NCBI RefSeq assembly: GCF_007745175.1
Contig: NZ_CP036271.1
Coordinates: forward strand, 930,001 to 994,000
DNA: 64,000 bases
Source of the DNA: Caulifigura coniformis
GTDB taxonomy: Bacteria; Planctomycetota; Planctomycetia; Planctomycetales; Planctomycetaceae
Direction: 5' to 3'
The position numbers were made by a program, and so were the translations under genes. This document shows positions 53,107 to 61,600 of the stretch, one piece after another. The notes under the pieces are model-generated. The model was not told the DNA's origin. It did no database searches and saw only the letters and a program-made list of their open reading frames with translations. The first letter of the stretch is position 1, and the number at the start of each line of letters is the position of its first letter.

Positions 53107-53436
53107 ATGAAAACCGACTCTCCCACGATCGCTTTTCGCGTCACTCCCGAAGTCGCCCAGCAGATCGACACGCTGCGTCTGCCGCTCAAGTTGTCACGCG
53201 GCGAATGGGTGCGGCTGGCGGCCGTCACGCAGTTGCAGCAGACCGATGTCGCGCTGCTCTCCGACCAGATCGACGAAATGCGACAGGCTGTCGCATCACT
53301 CAATGACGACCTCCAGGAACTCGCGCGCAAGCTCGCGAAGACAGCCTACCTGATCCTGACGAACGAGCGGCTGTCACCCGATGAGGCGAAGAGCGTCATC
53401 CGGCGTTACCTCACCAGCGAGGAGGGGACGCCATGA
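53107..53436 (+). CDS. Relaxosome accessory protein (MobC/RHH-like)
   Basis: A 109-residue protein; ATG 53107 (an upstream TTG start is less likely). The N-terminus TIAFRVTPEVAQQIDTLRL looks like a ribbon-helix-helix DNA-binding part. The rest is helical (LSDQIDEMRQAVASLNDDLQ, then LARKLAKTAYLILTN), as in MobC-type relaxosome accessories. It overlaps the relaxase start by 4 bp (ATGA at 53433), so the two are translated together. It probably helps the relaxase bind oriT. Confidence 0.75.
   Translation: MKTDSPTIAFRVTPEVAQQIDTLRLPLKLSRGEWVRLAAVTQLQQTDVALLSDQIDEMRQAVASLNDDLQELARKLAKTAYLILTNERLSPDEAKSVIRRYLTSEEGTP
53278..53296. repeat. Palindromic repeat copy 3
   Basis: ATGCGACA-GGC-TGTCGCAT, a perfect 8-bp inverted repeat inside the relaxosome accessory gene. 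Confidence 0.7.
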
Positions 53437-56111
53437 CAACCGTCGAGCCGGTGTCAGGGGCTGACTACTACCTGAAGAATATCAGCTTCAACTACCTCAA
53501 CGAAGGTGGAGAGTCTCCGGGGCAGTGGTCCGGCCTTGGTGCCGAGACGCTGGGACTGGCCGGTCTGCTCGACGGAGAACATTTCCAGCGCGTTCTCGCC
53601 GGATATCATCCGCGGCAGAACAAAGCCCTCGTCCAGATGAAGCGCTCGTCGCCGCCGGTCGTCAATCCGACTGACGGAGCGAACGCGGTCAAGGTGATCG
53701 CACCGCCGATCGCTCATCGTCCGGGTTTCGACGTCACGTTCCTGCCGCCGAAGAGTGTTTCTGCGCTGTGGGCGGTTTCCAATCAGTTGCTTCGACGGGA
53801 GATCGAGCAGGCGTTCGACCTTGCCGTGAAGGCGACGCTCGAATGGCTCGAACGGGAAGTCCACCTCACGCGTCGTGGGCAAGGAGGCTGGCGTCGTGAG
53901 CTGGCCAAGCTGGTCCTCGCCAGTTTCGATCACGTCCAGAACCGCAACGGGGAACCGTTGCTCCACCGGCATGTCGTGTTCTGCAACGTCTGTCAGCGCG
54001 AAGACGGGACATTCGGGACGCTCGATTCGAAGACCCTGCACAATTGGGTCCGCACGCTGGGACCGATGTTCCGGGCCAACCTGGCCAAGAACCTGCGGGA
54101 TGACCTCGGACTGGAACTGGTCGCGGCCAACGGCGAGGAACGCGGGGGCAAAGCGGCGGGCTGGTTCGAGATCGCGGGTGTTCCCGAGTCACTGACGAAG
54201 CAGTGGTCGTCGCGCCGCGCGGAGATCGTCGAAGCCATTGAGGGCCAGGGAACGCCGATCGGCCAGAGTTCGGCCAAGGCCCGGTCGAACGCCACGCTGA
54301 CCACGCGCAAGGCCAAAGACCTGGCCGTCCCGCGCGAGCAGCTGCACGAGCGGTGGCAGAAGGAGGCGGCTCAGCACGGGTTCACGCCGGAGAAGGCGGC
54401 GCAGCTCGTCGGGCAGGCCCGGGAAGTTCCGCAGTCCGATCTCTACGCCCAGGCGTGGGCGGAGTCGCTGAAGGAACTGACGCACGGCGAGGCTCACTTC
54501 ACGGAGCGGTTGGTGATCCAGAAAGTCTGCGAGAAGTTGCAGACGGGCCACCTGTGCGGCATCGACATTGCCGACCGGGTGCGGCACGACCTGCGGTACT
54601 CGCCCGAGATCGTTCCGCTGCAGGATCAGGGGGCCGACAAGCAGTTCACCACGAAGGAGATGTGGGACCTCGAAGAGAAATTGCTCCAGCAGGTCGATGC
54701 GCTGAAGAACCGCACCGGAGCCCAGGTCTCCGACAAGGTCGTCGCCAAGACGCTCAAGCAGAGTTCCCATCTCGATGAGGAACAGGCCGCGGCCGTTCGC
54801 CGGTTGCTGACCAGCGACAGTGCCATCCGCACGATGACGGGCGTGGCGGGGGCGGGGAAGAGCACGACGCTCGATACCGTCAAAGACGGCTTCGAACTTG
54901 CCGGATACCGAGTGATCGGAGGCGCTCTGTCCGGCGTGGCCAAAGAGGAACTGGCCGAGAAGACCGGCATGTCGGCCCGCACGGTCGAGTCGTATCTGTA
55001 TCACCTCGACAAGACGCCCGAGGAGCGTCTCAAGGAGCGGGCCAAGCACGAGTTCCGCCAGATCTGGAGAGCGGCCACCGGCAAATCAACCTGGAAGAAG
55101 GAGAGTGTCTCGCTCGATGCCAAGACGGTGCTCGTCCTCGACGAGGCCTCGATGCTCGATACGCGCTCGATGCAGCGGTTGGTCCAGCATGTCGAGAAGG
55201 CGGGCGCCACGCTGATCCTGGTCGGCGACAACAAGCAGCTGCAGCCGATCCTGGCCGGGATGCCGATGCGGGGACTGGTCGAGACGACGCCGAATTCTCA
55301 TCTGACCGTCAATCGCCGCCAGTTGGACATTCAGGATAAGGCGGCCGTCCAGGCGGTTCGCGAAGGCAACGCAGCCGAAGCCATCAAGAACTACGCCGAC
55401 CGCGGCCGGGTGACGGTGGGCGAGGATCGTCGGGACACGATTGAGAAGCTGGTCGAGACCTGGACGAAGGAGGGGGGCGCTCGCCGTCCCGAAGACATCG
55501 CCGTCTATGTTCAGACGAAGAAGGAAGCCGCGGAGATCAATCGCCTCTGTCAGGAGCAGCGTCTGAAGGCCGCGCGAACGCCGCACCTCGTCTTCGTGAA
55601 GAACGGCCACGAGCGGTACTTCCGCGGCGACCGCGTGATGTTCCATAAGCCCAATCGCATGTATGGCGGCATCGAAAATGGCCATAAGGCCACCGTGATC
55701 TCTGTCGATCCGATTCGCAGCGAAATCAAAGTTCGCCTGGATCGGATGCCTGCGAATCCGTTCGGCGGAAAGACGCCGACGAACATCGTCACGATCCCGG
55801 TCCGGAAGTTCGGCGACGCGGTCTCCTTGGGCTATGCCTCGACGACGCATAAGGGGCAATCGCAGACAGTCAAGAATTCGCTCGTGCTTATGGGCGGGCC
55901 CATGACGGACCAGCCGCTGGCCTACGTGCAGCTCACGCGGGCCAAGAAGTCGACGCAGATCTTCGTCGACAAGTCGCACGCCGGTGAAGACCTCAAAGAC
56001 CTCGTTGCGGCGATCGAGAAACCCCGAGCGAAGACGATGGCCCACGACCACGCTCGGCGTCCTTCTCAGGGCCCAGAACTCACACACGAACACAGTCACG
56101 AACCGAGGTAG
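53433..56111 (+). CDS. MobF-type relaxase with helicase domain
   Basis: A TrwC/TraI-like conjugative relaxase of 892 residues. The relaxase domain (about 1-290) has the catalytic tyrosine pair Tyr12-Tyr13, SPGQWSGLGAETLGL, then FDVTFLPPKSVSALW. The metal site is built by His167 (FDH) and HRH (178-180), where HTH is usual. The helicase domain (about 440-870) has Walker A GVAGAGKST (470-478) and DEAS (570-573), followed by late motifs (GYASTTHKGQSQT). The C-terminal tail is Arg/His-rich. It nicks and unwinds DNA at oriT. An oriT was not located. Confidence 0.95.
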   Translation: MTTVEPVSGADYYLKNISFNYLNEGGESPGQWSGLGAETLGLAGLLDGEHFQRVLAGYHPRQNKALVQMKRSSPPVVNPTDGANAVKVIAPPIAHRPGFDVTFLPPKSVSALWAVSNQLLRREIEQAFDLAVKATLEWLEREVHLTRRGQGGWRRELAKLVLASFDHVQNRNGEPLLHRHVVFCNVCQREDGTFGTLDSKTLHNWVRTLGPMFRANLAKNLRDDLGLELVAANGEERGGKAAGWFEIAGVPESLTKQWSSRRAEIVEAIEGQGTPIGQSSAKARSNATLTTRKAKDLAVPREQLHERWQKEAAQHGFTPEKAAQLVGQAREVPQSDLYAQAWAESLKELTHGEAHFTERLVIQKVCEKLQTGHLCGIDIADRVRHDLRYSPEIVPLQDQGADKQFTTKEMWDLEEKLLQQVDALKNRTGAQVSDKVVAKTLKQSSHLDEEQAAAVRRLLTSDSAIRTMTGVAGAGKSTTLDTVKDGFELAGYRVIGGALSGVAKEELAEKTGMSARTVESYLYHLDKTPEERLKERAKHEFRQIWRAATGKSTWKKESVSLDAKTVLVLDEASMLDTRSMQRLVQHVEKAGATLILVGDNKQLQPILAGMPMRGLVETTPNSHLTVNRRQLDIQDKAAVQAVREGNAAEAIKNYADRGRVTVGEDRRDTIEKLVETWTKEGGARRPEDIAVYVQTKKEAAEINRLCQEQRLKAARTPHLVFVKNGHERYFRGDRVMFHKPNRMYGGIENGHKATVISVDPIRSEIKVRLDRMPANPFGGKTPTNIVTIPVRKFGDAVSLGYASTTHKGQSQTVKNSLVLMGGPMTDQPLAYVQLTRAKKSTQIFVDKSHAGEDLKDLVAAIEKPRAKTMAHDHARRPSQGPELTHEHSHEPR

Positions 56112-56115
56112 TCCA

Positions 56116-56568
56116 ATGACCAGGCCGCACCGCAGTCCATCCTCGCCCACCGGGCGTTCACCTCGCCCGTCACATGATTGGGCCGACATCGCGGCGCAGC
56201 TCTCCGGCTTCTACGGCGGGATCGGAACGCTCGTTCTGTACGGATTCTACTGTCTCCTCGCGCTCGGCTTTGCAGCCGTGATGACGTGGGGGATGGTCAA
56301 GTTCATCGGGATCATTCCCGGCGTGACATGGGGACTCATGCGATTGTTCGTCCTGCTCTGGGCGCTCCCCTGGATCTACAAGATCGTCGCGCCGTTCGCG
56401 CTGTTCTATGTCTTCTCACTCCTGTGGATTGAGTTCATGCGGGATCGTCCCCGCTCGGCCGATCCGCCGCTCCGCGGACGTCACGTTCTCACCGGCCACG
56501 ATGCCCGGCGTCGTGCGGCGGCACTCGTCGACGGACCGTCTTCCCGCAGCGCCCGCAGTCGATCCTGA
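56116..56568 (+). CDS. Small membrane protein between relaxase and coupling ATPase
   Basis: A 150-residue protein; ATG 56116 is 4 bp after the relaxase stop. A Pro/Ser-rich N-terminus precedes three hydrophobic stretches (LVLYGFYCLLALGFAAVMT, MVKFIGIIPGVTWGLM and YKIVAPFALFYVFSLLWI). The C-terminus is basic. No family recognised. Its place suggests the membrane part of the coupling complex, since the following ATPase has no membrane anchor of its own. Confidence 0.75.
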   Translation: MTRPHRSPSSPTGRSPRPSHDWADIAAQLSGFYGGIGTLVLYGFYCLLALGFAAVMTWGMVKFIGIIPGVTWGLMRLFVLLWALPWIYKIVAPFALFYVFSLLWIEFMRDRPRSADPPLRGRHVLTGHDARRRAAALVDGPSSRSARSRS

Positions 56569-56597
56569 CCCCGCTGATTCCTTTGAAAGGCTGACTC

Positions 56598-58031
56598 ATG
56601 AAGTCTCCCAGGCCCCCGTTGCGCTTCGGCTCCCTCGAATTGCCGGACGATGTCGCTCCCAACCACTTCCTCTATTCCGGGACAACCGGAAGCGGGAAGA
56701 CCACATTGCTTCGCCTCACGATGCAATCGGCGCTGCATCGAGTCGGTTTGGACGACGACCTTCGCGCCGTGGTGAACGACGACAAGCAAGACTTCGTGCC
56801 GATCCTGAAATCGATTGCGCCTCATGCTGACTTGATGATCATGCACCCGTTCGATGAGCGGGGATGTGCCTGGGATCTGCAGGCCGATATTCGTGAGCCG
56901 CAGACTGCCGTCGAGCTGGCCTTTACGCTCGTTCCGCAGCTTCCCGAATCGCAGCCGTTCTTCTCGGATGCCACGCGCCACCTCGTGCTGGGCGTCATGC
57001 TGAGCTTCCTGCTGAGCGGTGTCGAATGGACGCTGGCCGACCTGCTGCGTGTTCTGCAGTCCCGACGATTGCTGAAGGCCGTCCTTCGCAAGCATCCCGA
57101 AACCCGCGAGATCGTGGCTCTCTACCTTCGCGACGCGAAGCTGGCCGCGAACATCCTCAGCACGGTCGCCACCAAGTTCATGGCGTTCGGTCCCGTGGCG
57201 GCGGCGTGGGAGCATGCCAAGCGGCGCGTGTCGCTGACGGAATGGAGCCAGACCGGCAGTATCTGGGTGCTGGGCAATTCCGAGATCTCAAAGACTCCGA
57301 TCCGGACGCTGAACCGGGCGATGTTCAAGCGGGCGACGGACATCACCCTCAGTCAGCCCGAATCCTGGACTCGACGGAACTGGTTCTTCCTCGACGAACT
57401 GTCGGAAGCCGGAAAGCTGGATGGACTCGTGTCGTTCGCCAAGAAGGGCCGTTCCAAGGGGGGCTGCCTGGCGGTGTCGTTTCAGTCCATCGAGGGCCTC
57501 CGCGACAGCCAGTTGTACGGCCAGCACGTCAGCGAAGACTTTCTCGGTCAGCTGGGACACAAGTTCATCGGCCGCGTTGAAAGCGCTGCCAGCGCCGAGT
57601 GGGCTTCGCAGCTCATCGGTGACCAGGAGATCGAACAGATCAGCACCAGCCGCACGAGTTCCAAGGATGGGACGTCGCGGACGGTGTCACGTCAGAACGC
57701 GATCCGTCGCGCCGTGCTACCCGGCCAGTTCATGGACTTCCCGCCCTGCAATCGGCGAAACGGACTGACGGGCGTGTTCTTCGTCCCCGAAGTGGGCGTG
57801 TTTGGCGACGCGCTCGACGGCGAAGTTCTGTTCGATGAACTGCTGTGGCCACCAGCCGACGTTCCGGCGTTTGTGTCGCGTCCGGTGGATTGCCAGTACC
57901 TCCGGCCGTGGACAGCCGAACGTGCCACGTACTTCGGAATTCCGGAGCGGCGTCCGCCGAGTCCGAAGCCACCCGAGCAGGAGCGTCGTCCCGAGATCGA
58001 TCGTGACGATCTCGACGACCTGTTCTCGTAA
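56598..58031 (+). CDS. TraD-like coupling ATPase (T4CP/VirD4 group)
   Basis: A 477-residue ATPase of the conjugative coupling type. Walker A is GTTGSGKT (28-35) and Walker B is WFFLDELSEAGKL (262-274). QTGSIWVLGNSEISKTPIRT and SFQSIEGLRDSQLYG are typical of TraD/VirD4 ATPase cores. There is no N-terminal membrane segment, unlike most VirD4 proteins; the small membrane gene just upstream may supply it. It would pump the relaxase-bound strand to the transfer channel. Confidence 0.88.
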   Translation: MKSPRPPLRFGSLELPDDVAPNHFLYSGTTGSGKTTLLRLTMQSALHRVGLDDDLRAVVNDDKQDFVPILKSIAPHADLMIMHPFDERGCAWDLQADIREPQTAVELAFTLVPQLPESQPFFSDATRHLVLGVMLSFLLSGVEWTLADLLRVLQSRRLLKAVLRKHPETREIVALYLRDAKLAANILSTVATKFMAFGPVAAAWEHAKRRVSLTEWSQTGSIWVLGNSEISKTPIRTLNRAMFKRATDITLSQPESWTRRNWFFLDELSEAGKLDGLVSFAKKGRSKGGCLAVSFQSIEGLRDSQLYGQHVSEDFLGQLGHKFIGRVESAASAEWASQLIGDQEIEQISTSRTSSKDGTSRTVSRQNAIRRAVLPGQFMDFPPCNRRNGLTGVFFVPEVGVFGDALDGEVLFDELLWPPADVPAFVSRPVDCQYLRPWTAERATYFGIPERRPPSPKPPEQERRPEIDRDDLDDLFS

Positions 58032-58097
58032 CGGAGTGCCGACGTTGTGCCCCGTTTCTGGGCCAATGCGCTTTCCTGTTGTCTCTCGTGTGTTCCC

Positions 58098-58337
58098 ATG
58101 GGTTCCGATCGTCGACCTGCCGATCATCGCCCGTCGCCCGTTCCGGCGGGAGCTCCGGACTGGGTGACGGCGGAACTCATTGCGCACACGATCCGTGTTT
58201 GGCAGCCGTACTATTCAGAGCCACTCTCGGCCGATGATGCCTTTGAGATGCTGATGGCGACCGGGCGTCTGGTGACACTTCTCAGTCCAACTCGGCTCAA
58301 CTCATTTCATGCAGACGGCGATGCTCGACCGGGCTAG
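58098..58337 (+). CDS. Small protein at the end of the element
   Basis: A 79-residue protein, MGSDRRPADHRPSPVP at the start, then APDWVTAELIAHTIRVWQPY and SADDAFEMLMATGRLV. The C-terminal helical part is compact; no family identified. ATG 58098 is chosen over 58047 because the extra N-terminus is Cys/Leu-rich and lacks a ribosome site. It is the last gene before the right flanking repeat. Confidence 0.6.
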   Translation: MGSDRRPADHRPSPVPAGAPDWVTAELIAHTIRVWQPYYSEPLSADDAFEMLMATGRLVTLLSPTRLNSFHADGDARPG

Positions 58338-58359
58338 CGCCGAATCGAGGCTTATCGAT

Positions 58360-58408
58360 GGGGCTCTGCCCCAACCCCCGGGATTTTTGAGGCAATACTC
58401 GCATCAGA
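58360..58408 (+). repeat. Right flanking direct repeat of the mobile element
   Basis: The same three blocks as at 32861-32910 (GGGGCTCTGCCCC, CCCCCGGGATTTT, CTCGCATCAGA), separated by 2 and 10 nt, same orientation, 25.5 kb from the left copy. The rest of 58409-58603 shows no gene. Confidence 0.75.
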
Positions 58409-58603
58409 ATTTTCACACCAGTCGGGAGGACACGCGCTGAACGTCTTTCCGGTCGTCCCCGGTCACCCGAAATCCTCTGCAGGTGAATCTCGTCAGGATT
58501 CCTGCAGCTGAACAGTCACGTTGCGTCCCGCGACACGATACGCTGAGGTCCTAATCGGGCGATCAGTTCTTTGACGACGTTAAAAATTGCGGGGCAGGGG
58601 CCG

Positions 58604-61600
58604 ATGCAGTCAATTAATGAATCCCTGGCATCGGAGCCGCAGGACAACGGCTGCACGGCGGTTGGTTCTGTGGATGCGCCGTCAGCCTCGGCTACGTCAG
58701 GCAATAATGGATTGCCAATCCATTCGATCGAGGAAAAGCTCCGGGGCCAGATTGAGGGCTGGCGTCGGCGACTGCTGGATTTGGGCAATCGGAATGCACT
58801 GATCAAGTGCTCCTTTGACAAGTCGCGAGGTGTCGTCGAGATCGTCCATCCGTCGTGCGAAACGGTCTGGCAGGAGTTGGTGACCGATTCCGAAGCCGGG
58901 AGCGTCTCGATGCGGCTTCCCTGGCGTCGCGATCTCGTTCCTCCTCCAGCGGACTGGAGCGCCACGTCGTCGATGGCGGCTGAAGGGAGCAATCCGGCGA
59001 GTGGGGCCGAGACCAAGAAGCCAAAGGAGAAGGAGTGGGATCCCCCGCTGTCGGAATGCCTGGCATCCGATCGCCTCCAAGAGACGGACCTTATTGCCGA
59101 CTTTTCGGACAAGACACTCGACCGACGGCTCCGAACTCTGAACGGATACGCGGCGCTGTCGCTCTCCGAGCAAGGCGTACATTGCCTCTACATGGTGTTT
59201 GGATTCTTGAAGTGGTTTGAGAGCATCGACAGTGAAGAGCCGATCTTCTCACCGCTGATGCTCGTTCCGGTCTCGCTTTCCCGGCGAACTGCAGATGCGC
59301 CCTGGGAGATCTTCGAAGCGGAAGACGACGCCATCGAGAACCGCTGCCTCCGCGAGCGATTGAGGCAGGATTTCAAATTGACGTTGCCGCCGCTGCCGGA
59401 CATCGACCAATTGGAGGCCGACGGATCAAGGCTGGACTATCTCGCTTCAATTCGGCAGGCCATTGCTGGCAACGATCGCTGGGAGGTGGTTGATCGCTGC
59501 GTCCTCGGCCGCTTCGCATTTCCGAAAGTTGCGATGTGGCAAGACCTCGGTGATCACGGGCCCGCCGTGTTGTCGCACCTTCTCTGTCGCTCAATCGGCG
59601 GCGACACGGCAATCGGACCGGGACAAGTGTTTGGAGCCGCGGACGGACTGCCGGAGGCTCGCCGCCTGGATGACGAAATTGCGCCAGGCGAAATCAAGGC
59701 CATTCTCGACTGCGATTCGAGCCAATTGGAGGCCGTTGTTGCCGCACGGAGAGGCGTGAGTTTCGTCCTCGACGGTCCACCCGGCACCGGAAAAAGTCAG
59801 ACGATCGCCAACATCATCGCCGATGCGCTGGCAGAAGGGCGCAAAGTCCTATTTGTCAGCGAAAAGGTCTCGGCGCTTGAGGTCGTCAAGCGCCGACTTG
59901 ATGACGCTGGGCTGGGAGAGTTCTGCCTTGAGTGTCATTCCAGCAAGGCGAATCGAAAAGCCATCCTCGACGAGTTGAAGTGGTGCCTCGATCTGCCGAC
60001 TGAGGTCTACAACGACGCCAGGCCCAAACTCAAGGAGGCCCATGATCGGCGCCGCGCACTGAATGATTACGTTCGTTCGATTCACCGCGCCAGAGAACCT
60101 CTCGGATTATCGGCGTTCGAGTTGTTTGGGCGAGTTAGTCACCTCAATCGACAAGGATTGAGTACAAAGACTCGCTGCAATCTTCCCGCCGTTTCGACCG
60201 TCGATCCGTCAACGATGAGTCGGTGGCTGGATCTTCTGGGGCAGGCCAAGGATGTCACGGAGGTCCTCGAAAATCACGATGCCCACCCTTGGCGTGGCTG
60301 CTTGCTGACTGCAAGAACGCTGTCGCTCACGGACGATCTGCAATATCACCTCTCGACGCTCATTCGGGCTTTCCGATTGATCGATGAATCGACTCGTCGT
60401 CTTTCAACGGCAGGACTCCTCCCATTCCCCGTGTCTCCTGGACGCATGGGAGAACTGTCCAAACTGTTGAAGGAGACTTTGTCGATCCCCGAGGTCCCGC
60501 AGAGCTGGTTTCTGAATCCGCAGCGCATTTCCGGCGCGGTACTTCAGCGGATCGAGGCCGATGGCACGATCCTTGACCAGCTGGGCAGACTCGAGAGTTA
60601 TGTCACCGATGTCGCTGACCACTTTCCAATAGAGGCCGCAGAATGGCTGTCTCAGCCGGTCGCATTGGCTTCATTGGAACGTATAAAATCGCCGGTTCCT
60701 TCAACGCTCAGGGCCCAGCGGGACGCCCTCGCAGCGATTCGGTCAACAATCGCGGAGTTGGAGTCGGCGTCGATCGATTCCAATTCCTCGCTGACGACTC
60801 TCATTCAGAGACTGACGCTGCCGTTGCGTGCCGCACTCCCGATCGGCTCGATTCCGAAGTTCGCGAAGCTTGCGCGCATCATCGCGGACAGCCTGCCGAT
60901 GCGGCCGGCCTGGTTCGACGCAGACAGAGTGCCCGCCATTCGCCGTTTGGTTGAGGATTCGCTCTCAAAGGTCGGACGTCTCAAACAGATTCAGGCGGCC
61001 TCGACTTCAGTCACTACGGATCAACTGGGCCTGCTTGGCCGTTCTTCGCTGGATCTGGACTCACTGCGGGGCGCATGGAAGCAGGTCTCGCCCCACTGCC
61101 CCGGCATCGACCACGCTTCGCTGATTCAGCTTAAGACAATCCTCGCTTCCGCTACAGGAATGCTGCGGCGCATTCAGCCCGCGACAACGGCCTTGCTCGG
61201 CAGCGTCGGCGTTTCAACGCCTGTGCCACTCAATCTGTCGCGACTCAAGGCGCTGCTCGAAGCCACCCCATCCGTACTGTCGGCGGCACCGATCCATGGG
61301 GCTTGGAACGATGCGACCGTACGAGCCCGTCTCAAACACGCCAGTGAATCGGCGATCGGCGATCTGGCCGAAGCCGCAGAGATTCGAGAACGATTGCAGG
61401 AAAGGATGTCACATCGGGCGTTCAAGTCGAGTGCTGCTGACCTGGCGGTTCGGGGAGCCCAGTACGGATCGATTGTCCGTCGATGGACCGGCGGATTCGG
61501 AGCATTTCAGAAGGAAGTGTCAGAGCTGTACAAAAACGGTGTCCCCAGTGCGAAGCAACTCTTGGGAGATCTCAGCGATCTGAGGAAGCACCACGCACGA

